NCBI RefSeq assembly: GCF_050947335.1 | Contig: NW_027473693.1 | Span: 110,775 to 174,774, forward strand | Length of the DNA stretch: 64,000 nt | Reading direction: 5' to 3' | Origin: Megachile rotundata | Taxonomy: Eukaryota > Arthropoda > Insecta > Hymenoptera > Megachilidae | In this document: positions 15,801-31,700 of the stretch, one piece after another | Layout: each line of letters begins with the position of its first letter | How positions within the stretch are numbered: position 1 is the stretch's first letter | The notes under the pieces: model-generated | Seen by the model: only the letters and a program-made list of their open reading frames with translations | Database searches by the model: none | Told to the model about the DNA's origin: nothing | Position numbers and translations under genes: made by a program

Positions 15801-18342
15801 TATACTTACCACTCTTATTATTATCAATCTAACTCATATCGTTATCCATATTATGCTTATATGATCGATAGAACGACAATTCCTATACTTATTACTCTTA
15901 TTGTTATCAATGTAACTCATATTATTAGCCATATTATGCTTATATGATCGATAGAACGACAATTACTACACTTATTACACTCACTATTATCAATCTAACT
16001 CATATTATTAACCATATTGTGCAGATATGATCGATAGAACGACAATTACTATACTTATTACTCTTATTATTATCAATCTATCTCATATTATTAGCCATAT
16101 TATGCTTATATGATCGATAGAACGACAATTACTATACTTACTACTCTTGTTATTATCAATCTAACTCATATCATTAGCCATATTATGCTTATATGATCGA
16201 GAGACCGACAATTACTATACTTATGACTCTTATTTTTATCAATCTAGCTCATATTATTAGCCATATTATATTTATATGATCGAGAGAACGACAATTACTA
16301 TACTTATTACTCTCATTATTATCAATCTAGCTCATATTATTAGCCATATTATGCTTATATGATCGATAGAACGACAATTACTACACTTATTACACTCACT
16401 TTTATCAATCTAACTCATATTATTAACCATATTATGCAGATATGATCGATAGAACGACAATTACTATACTTATTACTCTTATTATTATCAATCTAGCTCA
16501 TATTATTAGCAATATTATGCTTATATGATCGATAGACCGACAATTCCTATACTTATTACTCTTATTATTATCAATCTAACTCATATTATTAGCCACATTA
16601 TGCTTATATGATCGATAGAACGACAATTACTATACTCATTACACTCACTATTATCAATCTACCTCAAGTTATTAACCATATTATGGAGATAAGATCGATA
16701 GAACGACCATTACTATACTTATTACACTCACTATTATCAATCTAAATCATATTATTTGCCATATTATGCTTATATGATCGATAGAACGACAATTACTATA
16801 CTTATTACTCTTATTCTTATCAATCTAACTCATATTATTAACCATATTATGCAGATATGATCGATGGAACGACAATAACTATACTTATTACTCTTATTAT
16901 TATCAATCTAACTCATATTATTAACCATATTATGCAGATATGATCGATAGAACGACAATTACAATACTTATTACTCTTATTATTATCAATCTAGCTCATA
17001 TTATTAGCCATATTATGCTTATATGATCGATAGAACGACAATTACTATACTTATTGCTCTTATTATTATCAATCTAACTCATATTATTAGCCACATTATG
17101 CTTATATGATCGATAGAACGACAATTACTATACTCATTACACTCATTATTATCAATCTACCTCATATTATTAACCATATTATGGAGATAAGATCGATAGA
17201 ACGACCATTACTATACATATTACACTCACTATTATCAATCTACCTCATATTATTAACCATATTATGTAGATATGATCGATAGAACGACAATTACTATACT
17301 TATTACTCTTATTATTATCAATCTAGCTCATATTATTAGCCATATTATGCTTATATGATCGATAGAACGACAATTACTATACTTATTACACTCACTGTTA
17401 TCAATCTAACTCATATTATTAGCCATATTATGCTTATATGATCGATAGAACGACAATTACTATACTTATTACACTCACTGTTATCAATCTAACTCATATT
17501 ATTAGCCACATTATGCTTATATGATCGATAGAACGACAATTACTATACTCATTACACTCACTATTATCAATCTACCTCATATTATTAACCATATTATGGA
17601 GATAAGATCGATAGAACGACCATTACTATACTTATTACACTCACTATTATCAATCTAAATCATATTATTTGCCATATTATGCTTATATGATCGATAGAAC
17701 GACAATTACTATACTTATTACTCTTATTATTATCAATCTAACTCATATTATTAACCATATTATGCAGATATGATCGATGGAACGACAATAACTATACTTA
17801 TTACTCTTATTATTATCAATCTAACTCATATTATTAACCATATTATGCAGATATGATCGATAGAACGACAATTACTATACTTATTACTCTTATTATTATC
17901 AATCTAGCTCATATTATTAGCCATATTATGCTTATATGATCGATAGAACGACAATTACTATACTTATTACTCTTATTATTATCAATCTAACTCTTATTAT
18001 TAGCCACATTATGCTTATATGATCGATAGAACGACAATTACTATACTCATTACACTCACTATTATCAATCTACCTCATATTATTAACCATATTATGGAGA
18101 TAAGATCGATAGAACGACCATTACTATACTTATTACACTCACTACTATCAATCTAAATCATATTATTTGCCATATTATGCTTATATGATCGATAGAACGA
18201 CAATTACTATACTTATTACTCTTATTCTTATCAATCTAACTCATATTATTAACCATATTATGCAGATATGATCGATGGAACTACAATAACTATACTTATT
18301 ACTCTTATTATTATCAATCTAACTCATATTATTAACCATATT
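10019..18342. repeat. Direct duplication, 2.76 kb, offset 5,561 bp (67 monomers)
   Basis: About 10019-12781 reappears at about 15580-18342, an offset of exactly 67 monomers. The block starts inside a chimeric monomer at 15522, whose left half has the CACTCACTTTT core of one type and whose right half (CAATTTAACTC) belongs to the monomer that precedes the palindromic TGGTCATATGACC head. It ends where 12783 reads TGCAGATATG but 18344 reads TGCTTATATG. Since 10019-12013 is itself part of the 3,818 bp duplication, this segment exists in three copies in region I. Confidence 0.8.
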
Positions 18343-19710
18343 ATGCTTATATGATCGATAGAACGACAATTACTATACTTATTACACTCACTGTTATCAA
18401 TCTAACTCATATTATTAGCCACATTATGCTTATATGATCGATAGAACGACAATTACTATACTCATTACACTCACTATTATCAATCTACCTCATATTATTA
18501 ACCATATTATGGAGATAAGATCGATAGAACGACCATTACTATACTTATTACACTCACTATTATCAATCTAAATCATATTATTTGCCATATTATGCTTATA
18601 TGATCGATAGAACGACAATTACTATACTTATTACTCTTATTATTATCAATCTAACTCATATTATTAGCCATATTATGCTTATTTGATCGATAGAACGACA
18701 ATTGCTATACTTACTACTCTTATTATTATCAATCTAACTCATATTATTAGCCATATTATGCTTAAATGATCGATAGAACGACAATTACTATACTTATTAC
18801 TCTTATTATTATCAATCTAACTCATATTATTAGCCATATTATGCTTATATGATCGATAGAACGACAATTGCTCTACTTATTACTCTTATTATTATCAATC
18901 TAACTCATATTATTAGCCATATTATGCTTATATGATCGATAGAACGACAATTACTATACTTACTACTCTTATTATTATCAATCTAACTCATATCATTAGC
19001 CATATTATGCTTATATGATCGATAGACCGACAATTCCTATACTTATTACTCTTATTATTATCAGTGTAACTCATATTATTAGCCATATTATGCTTATATG
19101 ATCGATAGAACGACAATTACTACACTTATTACACTCACTATTATCAATCTAACTCATATTATTAACCATATTATGCAGATATGATCGATAGAACGACAAT
19201 TACTATACTTATTACTCTTATTGTTATCAATCTAGCTCATATTATTAGCCATATTATGCTTATATGATCGATAGAACGACAATTACTATACTTATTACTC
19301 TTATTATTATCAATCTAACACATATTATTAGCCACATTATGCTTATATGATCGATAGAACGACAATTACTATACTCATTACACTCACTATTATCAATCTA
19401 ACTCATATTATAAACCATATTATGGAGATAAGATCGATAGTACGACCATTACTATACTTATTACACTCACTATTATCAATCTAAATCATATTATTTGCCA
19501 TATTATGCTTATATGATCGATAGAACGTCAATTACTATACTTATTACTCTTATTATTATCAATCTAACTCATATTATTAGCCATATTATGCTTATATGAT
19601 CGAGAGACCGACAATTACTATACTTATTACTCTTATTTTTATCAATCTAGCTCATATTATTAGCCATATTATATTTATATGATCGAGAGAACGACAATTA
19701 CTATACTTAT
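12949..19710. repeat. Direct duplication of about 1.1 kb, offset 5,644 bp (68 monomers)
   Basis: The series at about 13032-14066 is repeated at 18676-19710. It runs through GCTTATTTGATCG, GCTTAAATGATCG, ATTGCTCTAC, GACCGACAATTCC, CTTATTGTTATC, the AACACATATT monomer, ATAGTACGACC and GAGAGACCGAC, ending in a TATTTATATGATCGAG head (14028 and 19672). The two copies separate inside that last monomer: one continues with TCTCATTATT, the other with CACTCACTGTT. Confidence 0.7.
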
Positions 19711-22700
19711 TACACTCACTGTTATCAATCTAACTCATATTATTAGCCACATTATGCTTATATGATCGATAGAACGACAATTACTATACTCATTACACTC
19801 ACTATTATCAATCTACCTCACATTATTAACCATATTATGGAGATAAGATCGATAGAACGACCATTACTATACTTATTACACTCACTATTATCAATCTAAA
19901 TCATATTATTTGCCATATTATGCTTATATGATCGATAGAACGACAATTACTATACTTATTACTCTTATTATTATCAATCTACCTCATATTATTAACCATA
20001 TTATGCAGATATGATCGATGGAACGACAATAACAATACTTATTACTCTTATTATTATCAATCTAACTCATATTATTAACCATATTATGCAGATATGATCG
20101 ATAGAACGACAATTACTATACTTATTACTCTTATTATTATCAATCTAGCTCATATTATTAGCCATATTATGCTTATATGATCGATAGAACGACAATTACT
20201 ATACTTATTACTCTTATTATTATGAATCTAACTCATATTATTAGCCACATTATGCTTATATGGTCGATAGAACGACAATTACTATACTCATTACACTCAC
20301 TATTATCAATCTACCTCATATTATTAACCATATTATGGAGATAAGATCGATAGAACGACCATTACTATACTTATTACACTCACTATTATCAATCTAAATC
20401 ATATTATTTGCCATATTATGCTTATATGATCGATAGAACGACAATTACTGTACTTATTACTCTTATTCTTATCAATCTAACTCATATTATTAACCATATT
20501 ATGCAGATATGATCGATGGAACGACAATAACTATACTTATTACTCTTATTATTATCAATCTAACTCATATTATTAACCATATTATGCAGATATGATCGAT
20601 AGAACGACAATTACTATACTTATTACTCTTATTATTATCAATCTAGCTCATATTATTAGCCATATTATGCTTATATGATCGATAGAACGACAATTACTAT
20701 ACTTATTACTCTTATTATTATCAATCTAACTCATATTATTAGCCACATTATGCTTATGTGATCGATAGAACGACAATTACTATACTCATTACACTCATTA
20801 TTATCAATCTACCTCATATTATTAACCATATTATGGAGATAAGATCGATAGAACGACCATTACTATACATATTACACTCACTATTATCACTCTAACTCAT
20901 ATTATTAACTATATTATGCAGATATGATCGATAGAACGACAATTACTATACTTATTACTCTTATTATTATCAATCTAGCTCATATTATTAGCCATATTAT
21001 GCTTATATGATCGATAGAACGACAATTACTATACTTATTACTCTTATTATTATCAATCTAACTCATATTATTAGCCATATTATGCTTATATGATCGATAG
21101 AACGACAATTACTATACTTACTACTCTTATTATTATCAATCTAACTCATATCATTAGCCATATTATGCTTATATGATCGATAGACCGACAATTCCTATAC
21201 TTATTACTCTTATTATTATCAATGTAACTCACATTATTAGCCATACTATGCTTATATGATCGATAGAACGTCAATTACTACACTTATTACACTCACTATT
21301 ATCAATCTAACTCATATTATTAACCATATTATGCAGATATGATCGATAGAACGACAATTACTATACTTATTACTCTTATTATTATCAATCTAACTCATAT
21401 TATTAACCATATTATGGAGATAAGATCGATAGAACGACAATTACTATACTTACTACACTCACTATTATCAATCTAAATCATATTATTTGCCATATTATGC
21501 TTATATGATCGATAGAACGTCAATTACTATACTTATTACTCTTATTATTATCAATCTAACTCATATTATTAGCCATATTATGCTTATATGATAGATAGAA
21601 CGACAATTACTATACTTACTACTCTTATTATTATCAATCTAACTCATATTATTAACCATATTATGCAGATATGATCGATAGAACGACAATTACTATACTT
21701 ATTACTCTTATTATTATCAATGTAACTCATATTATTAGCCATATTATGCTTATATGATCGATAGAACGACAATTCCTACACTTATTACACTCACTATTAT
21801 CAATCTAACTCATATTATTAACCATATTATGCAGATATGATCGATAGAACGACAATTACTATACTTATTACTCTTATTATTATCAATCTAGCTCATATTA
21901 TTAGCCATATTATGCTTATATGATCGATAGAACGACAATTACTATACTTATTACTCTTATTATTATCAATCTAGCTCATATTATTAGCAATATTATGCTT
22001 ATATGATCGATAGACCGACAATTCCTATACTTATTACTCTTATTATTATCAATGTAACTCATATTATTAGCCATATTATGCTTATATGACCAATAGAACG
22101 ACAATTACTACACTTATTACACTCACTATTATCAATCTAACTCATATTATTAACCATATTATGCAGATGTGATCGATAGAACGACAATTACTATACTTAT
22201 TACACATATTATTATCAATCTAGCTCATATTATTAGCCATATTATGCTTATATGATCGATAGATCGACAATTACTATACTTATTACTCTTATTATTATCA
22301 ATCTAACTCATATCGTTGTCCATATTATGCTTATATGATCGATAGAACGACAATTCCTATACTTATTACTCTTATTATTATCAATGTAACTCATATTATT
22401 AGCCATATTATGCTTATATGATAGATAGAACGACAATTACTACACTTATTACACTCACTATTATCAATCTAACTCATATTATTAACCATATTATGCAGAT
22501 ATGATCGATAGAACGACAATTACTATACTTATTACACTCACTTTCATCAATCTAACTCATATTATTAACCATATTATGCAGATATGATCGATAGAACGAC
22601 AATTACTATACTTATTACTCTTATTATTATCAATCTAGCTCATATTATTAGCAATATTATGCTTATATGATCGATAGAACGACAATTACTATACTTACTA

Positions 22701-22742
22701 CTCTTATTATTATCAATGTAACTCATATCGTTATCCATATTA

Positions 22743-25700
22743 TGCTTATATGATCGATAGAACGACAATTCCTATACTTATTACTCTTATTATTATCAAT
22801 GTAACTCATATTATTAGCCATATTATGCTTATATGATCGATACAACGACAATTCCTACACTTATTACACTCACTATTATCAATCTAACTCATATTATTAA
22901 CCATATTATGCAGATATGATCGATAGAACGACAATTACTATACTTATTACTCTTATTATTATCAATCTAGCTCATATTATTAGCAATATTATGCTTATAT
23001 GATCGATAGACCGACAATTCCTATACTTATTACTCTTATTATTATCAATGTAACTCATATTATTAGCCATATTATGCTTATATGACCAATAGAACGACAA
23101 TTACTACACTTATTACACTCACTATTATCAATCTAACTCATATTATTAACCATATTATGCAGATGTGATCGATAGAACGGCAATTACTATACTTATTACA
23201 CATATTATTATCAATCTAGCTCATATTATTAGCCATATTATGCTTATATGATCGATAGATCGACAATTACTATACTTATTACTCTTATTATTATCAATCT
23301 AACTCATATCGTTGTCCATATTATGCTTATATGATCGATAGAACGACAATTCCTATACTTATTACTCTTATTATTATCAATGTAACTCATATTATTAGCC
23401 ATATTATGCTTATATGATCGATAGAACGACAATTACTACACTTATTACACTCACTATTATCAATCTAACTCATATTATTAACCATATTATGCAGATATGA
23501 TCGATGGAACGACAATAACTATACTTATTACTCTTATTATTATCAATCTAACTCATATTATTAGCCATATTATGCTTAAATGATCGATAGAACGACAATT
23601 ACTATACTTACTACTCTTATTATTATCAATCTAACTCATATCATTAGCCATATTATGCTTATATGATCGATAGACCGACAATTCCTATACTTATTACTCT
23701 TATTATTATCAATGTAACTCACATTATTAGCCATACTATGCTTATATGATCGATAGAACGTCAATTACTACACTTATTACACTCACTATTATCAATCTAA
23801 CTCATATTATTAACCATATTATGCAGATATGATCGATAGAACGACAATTACTATACTTATTACTCTTATTATTATCAATCTAACTCATATTATTAACCAT
23901 ATTATGGAGATAAGATCGATAGAACGACCATTACTATACTTACTACACTCACTATTATCAATCTAAATCATATTATTTGCCATATTATGCTTATATGATC
24001 GATAGAACGTCAATTACTATACTTATTACTCTTATTATTATCAATCTAACTCATATTATTAGCCATATTATGCTTATATGATAGATAGAACGACAATTAC
24101 TATACTTACTACTCTTATTATTATCAATCTAACTCATATTATTAACCATATTATGCAGATATGATCGATAGAACGACAATTACTATACTTATTACTCTTA
24201 TTATTATCAATCTAGCTCATATTATTAGCCATATTATGCTTATATGATCGATAGAACGACAATTACTATACTTATTACTCTTATTATTATCAATCTAACA
24301 CATATTATTAGCCACATTATGCTTATATGATCGATAGAACGACAATTCCTATACTTATTACTCTTATTATTATCAATGTAACTCATATTATTAGCCATAT
24401 TATGCTTATATGATCGATAGAACGACAATTACTACACTTATTACACTCACTATTATCAATCTAACTCATATTATTAACCATATTATGCAGATATGATCGA
24501 TAGAACGACAATTACTATACTTATTACACTCACTTTCGTCAATCTAACTCATATTATTAACCATATTATGCAGATATGATCGATAGAACGACAATTACTA
24601 TACTTATTACTCTTATTATTATCAATCTAGCTCATATTATTAGCAATATTATGCTTATATGATCGATAGAACGACAATTACTGTACTTACTACTCTTATT
24701 ATTATCAATCTAACTCATATCGTTATCCATATTATGCTTATATGATCGATAGAACGACAATTCCTATACTTATTACTCTTATTATTATCAATGTAACTCA
24801 TATTATTAGCCATATTATGCTTATATGATCGATAGAACGACAATTCCTACACTTATTACACTCACTATTATCAATCTAACTCATATTATTAACCATATTA
24901 TGCAGATATGATCGATAGAACGACAATTACTATACTTATTACTCTTATTATTATCAATCTATCTCATATTATTAGCCATATTATGCTTATATGATCGATA
25001 GAACGACAATTACTCTACTTACTACTCTTGTTATTATCAATCTAACTCATATCATTAGCCATATTATGCTTATATGATCGAGAGACCGACAATTACTATA
25101 CTTATTACTCTTATTTTGATCAATCTAGCTCATATTATTAGCCATATTATGCTTATATGATCGAGAGAACGACAATTACTATACTTATTACTCTCATTAT
25201 TATCAATCTAGCTCATATTATTAGCCATATTATGCTTATATGATCGATAGAACGACAATTACTACACTTATTACTCTTATTATTATCAATCTAACTCATA
25301 TTATTAGCCATATTATGCTTAAATGATCGATAGAACGACAATTACTATACTCATTACTCTTACTATTATCAATCTAATTCATATTATGAGTCATATTATG
25401 CTTATATGATCGATAGAACGACAATAACTGTACTTTTTACTCTTATTATTATCAATCTAACTCATATTATTAGCCATATTATGCTTATATGATCAGGAGA
25501 ACGACAATTACTATACTCATTACTCTTAATATTATCAATCTAACTCATCTTATTAGCCATATTATGGTTATACGACCGACAGAACGCAAATTACTATACT
25601 TATTACTCTTATTATTATCAATCTAACTCATATTATTAGCCATATTATGCTTATACGATCGATAGAACGACAATTACTATACTCATTACTCGTATTATTA

Positions 25701-28700
25701 TCAATCTAACTCATATTATTAGCCGTATTATGCTTATATGATCTATAGAACTACAATTACTATACTTATTACACTCACTATTATCAATCTAACTCATATT
25801 ATTAACCACATTATGCAGATATGATCGATAGAACGACAATTACTATACTCATTTTTCTTATTATTATCAATCTAACTCATATTATTAGCCATATTATGCT
25901 TGTACGCTCGATGGAACGTCAATTACTATACTTATTACACTCACTGTTATCAATCTAACTCATATTATTAGCCATATTATGCTTATATGATCGATAGAAC
26001 GACAATTACTATACTTATTACACTCACTGTTATCAATCTAACTCATATTATTAGCCATATTATGCTTATATGATCGATAGAACGACAATTACTATACTTA
26101 TTACACTCACTGTTATCAATCTAACTCATATTATTAGCCACATTATGCTTATATGATCGATAGAACGACAATTACTATACTCATTACACCCACTATTATC
26201 AATCTACCTCATATTATTAACCATATTATGGAGATAAGATCGATAGAACGACCATTACTATACTTATTACACTCACTATTATCAATCTAAATCATATTAT
26301 TAACCATATTATGCAGATATGATCGATAGAACGACAATTACTATACTTATTACTCTTATTATTATCAATCTAGCTCATATTATTAGCAATATTATGCTTA
26401 TATGATCGATAGAACGACAATTACTATACTTATTACTCTTATTATTATCAATCTAACTCATATTATTAGCCATATTATGCTTATATGATCGATAGAACGA
26501 CAATTACTATACTCATTACACTCACTATTATCAATCCAACTCATATTATTAACCATATTATGGAGATATGATCCATAGAACGACCATTACTATACTTACT
26601 ACTCTTGTTATTATCAATCTAACTCATATCATTAGCCATATTATGCTTATATGATCGATAGAACGACAATTGCTACACTTATTACACTCACTTTTATCAG
26701 TCTAACTCATATTATTAGCCATATTATGCTTATATGATCGATAGAACGACAATTACTATACTTATTACTCTTATTATTATCAATCTAACTCATATTATTA
26801 GCCACATTATGCTTATATGATCGATAGAACGACAATTACTATACTCATTACTCTTACTATTATCAATCTAATTCATATTATGAGTCATATTATGCTTATA
26901 TGATCGATAGAACGACAATTACTATACTTATTACACTCACTGTTATCAATCTAACTCATATTATTAGCCACATTATGCTTATATGATCGATAGAACGACA
27001 ATTACTATACTCATTACACTCACTATTATCAATCTACCTCATATTATTAACCATATTATGGAGATAAGATGGATAGAACGACCGTTACTATACTTATTAC
27101 ACTCACTATTATCAATCTAAATCATATTATTTGCCATATTATGCTTATATGATCGATAGAACGACAATTACTATACTTATTACTCTTATTATTATCAATC
27201 TACCTCATATTATTAACCATATTATGCAGATATGATCGATGGAACGACAATAACAATACTTATTACTCTTATTATTATCAATCTAACTCATATTATTAAC
27301 CATATTATGCAGATATGATCGATAGAACGACAATTACTATACTTATTACTCTTATTATTATCAATCTAGCTCATATTATTAGCCATATTATGCTTATATG
27401 ATCGATAGAACGACAATTACTATACTTATTACTCTTATTATTAAGAATCTAACTCATATTATTAGCCACATTATGCTTATATGGTCGATAGAACGACAAT
27501 TACTATACTCATTACACTCACTATTATCAATCTACCTCATATTATTAACCATATTATGGAGATAAGATCGATAGAACGACCATTACTATACTTATTACAC
27601 TCACTATTATCAATCTAAATCATATTATTTGCCATATTATGCTTATATGATCGATAGAACGACAATTACTGTACTTATTACTCTTATTCTTATCAATCTA
27701 ACTCATATTATTAACCATATTATGCAGATATGATCGATGGAACGACAATAACTATACTTATTACTCTTATTATTATCAATCTAACTCATATTATTAACCA
27801 TATTATGCAGATATGATCGATAGAACGACAATTACTATACTTATTACTCTTATTATTATCAATCTAGCTCATATTATTAGCCATATTATGCTTATATGAT
27901 CGATAGAACGACAATTACTATACTTATTACTCTTATTATTATCAATCTAACTCATATTATTAGCCACATTATGCTTATGTGATCGATAGAACGACAATTA
28001 CTATACTCATTACACTCATTATTATCAATCTAGCTCATATTATTAACCATATTATGCAGATATGATCGATAGAACGACAATTACTATACTTATTACTCTT
28101 ATTATTATCAATCTAACTCATATTATTAACCATATTATGGAGATAAGATCGATAGAACGACCATTACTATACTTACTACACTCACTATTATCAATCTAAA
28201 TCATATTATTTGCCATATTATGCTTATATGATCGATAGAACGTCAATTACTATACTTATTACTCTTATTATTATCAATCTAACTCATATTATTAGCCATA
28301 TTATGCTTATATGATAGATAGAACGACAATTACTATACTTACTGCTCTTATTATTATCAATCTAACTCATATTATTAACCATATTATGCAGATATGATCG
28401 ATAGAACGACAATTACTATACTTATTACTCTTATTATTATCAATCTAGCTCATATTATTAGCCATATTATGCTTATATGATCGATAGAACGACAATTACT
28501 ATACTTATTACTCTTATTATTATCAATCTAACACATATTATTAGCCACATTATGCTTATATGATCGATAGAACGACAATTCCTATACTTATTACTCTTAT
28601 TATTATCAATGTAACTCATATTATTAGCCATATTATGCTTATATGATCGATAGAACGACAATTACTACACTTATTACACTCACTATTATCAATCTAACTC

Positions 28701-31700
28701 ATATTATTAACCATATTATGCAGATGTGATCGATAGAACGACAATTACTATACTTATTACACTCACTTTCATCAATCTAACTCATATTATTAACCATATT
28801 ATGCAGATATGATCGATAGAACGACAATTACTATACTTATTACTCTTATTATTATCAATCTAGCTCATATTATTAGCAATATTATGCTTATATGATCGAT
28901 AGACCGACAATTCCTATACTTATTACTCTTATTATTATCAATGTAACTCATATTATTAGCCATATTATGCTTATATGACCAATAGAACGACAATTACTAC
29001 ACTTATTACACTCACTATTATCAATCTAACTCATATTATTAACCATATTATGCAGATGTGATCGATAGAACGACAATTACTATACTTATTACACATATTA
29101 TTATCAATCTAGCTCATATTATTAGCCATATTATGCTTATATGATCGATAGATCGACAATTACTATACTTATTACTCTTATTATTATCAATCTAACTCAT
29201 ATCGTTGTCCATATTATGCTTATATGATCGATAGAACGACAATTCCTATACTTATTACTCTTATTATTATCAATGTAACTCATATTATTAGCCATATTAT
29301 GCTTATATGATCGATAGAACGACAATTACTACACTTATTACACTCACTATTATCAATCTAACTCATATTATTAACCATATTATGCAGATATGATCGATGG
29401 AACGACAATAACTATACTTATTACTCTTATTATTATCAATCTAACTCATATTATTAGCCATATTATGCTTAAATGATCGATAGAACGACAATTACTATAC
29501 TCACTACTCTTATTATTATCAATCTAACTCATATCATTAGCCATATTATGCTTATATGATCGATAGACCGACAATTCCTATACTTATTACTCTTATTATT
29601 ATCAATGTAACTCACATTATTAGCCATACTATGCTTATATGATCGATAGAACGTCAATTACTACACTTATTACACTCACTATTATCAATCTAACTCATAT
29701 TATTAACCATATTATGCAGATATGATCGATAGAACGATAATTACTATACTTATTACTCTTATTATTATCAATCTAACTCATATTATTAACCATATTATGG
29801 AGATAAGATCGATAGAACGACCATTACTATACTTACTACACTCACTATTATCAATCTAAATCATATTATTTGCCATATTATGCTTATATGATCGATAGAA
29901 CGTCAATTACTATACTTATTACTCTTATTATTATCAATCTAACTCATATTATTAGCCATATTATGCTTATATGATAGATAGAACGACAATTACTATACTT
30001 ACTACTCTTATTATTATCAATCTAACTCATATTATTAACCATATTATGCAGATATGATCGATAGAACGACAATTACTATACTTATTACTCTTATTATTAT
30101 CAATCTAGCTCATATTATTAGCCATATTATGCTTATATGATCGATAGAACGACAATTACTATACTTATTACTCTTATTATTATCAATCTAACACATATTA
30201 TTAGCCACATTATGCTTATATGATCGATAGAACGACAATTCCTATACTTATTACTCTTATTATTATCAATGTAACTCATATTATTAGCCATATTATGCTT
30301 ATATGATCGATAGAACGACAATTACTACACTTATTACACTCACTATTATCAATCTAACTCATATTATTAACCATATTATGCAGATATGATCGATAGAACG
30401 ACAATTACTATACTTATTACACTCACTTTCGTCAATCTAACTCATATTATTAACCATATTATGCAGATATGATCGATAGAACGACAATTACTATACTTAT
30501 TACTCTTATTATTATCAATCTAACTCATATTATTAACCATATTATGCAGATATGATCGATAGAACGACAATTACTATACTTACTACTCTTATTATTATCA
30601 ATCTAACTCATATCGTTATCCATATTATGCTTATATGATCGATAGAACGACAATTCCTATACTTATTACTCTTATTATTATCAATGTAACTCATATTATT
30701 AGCCATATTATGCTTATATGATCGATAGAACGACAATTCCTACACTTATTACACTCACTATTATCAATCTAACTCATATTATTAACCATATTATGCAGAT
30801 ATGATCGATAGAACGACAATTACTATACTTATTACTCTTATTATTATCAATCTAGCTCATATTATTAGCAATATTATGCTTATATGATCGATAGACCGAC
30901 AATTCCTATACTTATTACTCTTATTATTATCAATGTAACTCATATTATTAGCCATATTATGCTTATATGACCAATAGAACGACAATTACTACACTTATTA
31001 CACTCACTATTATCAATCTAACTCATATTATTAACCATATTATGCAGATGTGATCGATAGAACGACAATTACTATACTTATTACACATATTATTATCAAT
31101 CTAGCTCATATTATTAGCCATATTATGCTTATATGATCGATAGATCGACAATTACTATACTTATTACTCTTATTATTATCAATCTAACTCATATCGTTGT
31201 CCATATTATGCTTATATGATCGATAGAACGACAATTCCTATACTTATTACTCTTATTATTATCAATGTAACTCATATTATTAGCCATATTATGCTTATAT
31301 GATCGATAGAACGACAATTACTACACTTATTACACTCACTATTATCAATCTAACTCATATTATTAACCATATTATGCAGATATGATCGATGGAACGACAA
31401 TAACTATACTTATTACTCTTATTATTATCAATCTAACTCATATTATTAGCCATATTATGCTTAAATGATCGATAGAACGACAATTACTATACTTACTTCT
31501 CTTGTTATTATCAATCTAACTCATATCATTAGCCATATTATGCTTATATGATCGATAGAACGACAATTACTACACTTATTACACTCACTTTTATCAATCT
31601 AACTCATATTATTAGCCATATTATGCTTATATGATCGATAGAACGACAATTACTATACTTATTACTCTTATTATTATCAATCTAACTCATATTATTAGCC

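Larger units (their letters stand above)
1..20900. repeat. Satellite region I: variant set of the left third
   Basis: This part of the array is built mainly from monomers with ATATGATCG heads. Common variants are CACTCACTATT or CACTCACTGTT in the core, TGGAGATAAGATCG heads followed by AATCATATTATTTGCC tails, CGATGGAACGACAATAAC, GCTTATTTGATCG, GCTTAAATGATCG and GAGAGACCGAC. Region III markers such as TGATGG and GATAATTAC are absent. GTGATCG heads are essentially absent, the first being the single monomer at 20751. Several long direct duplications overlap within it. The right boundary is gradual: the stretch from about 19.7 to 21.7 kb is shared with copies at 26.9-28.0 kb and 38.7-40.4 kb. No gene, promoter or other element is visible. 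Confidence 0.85.
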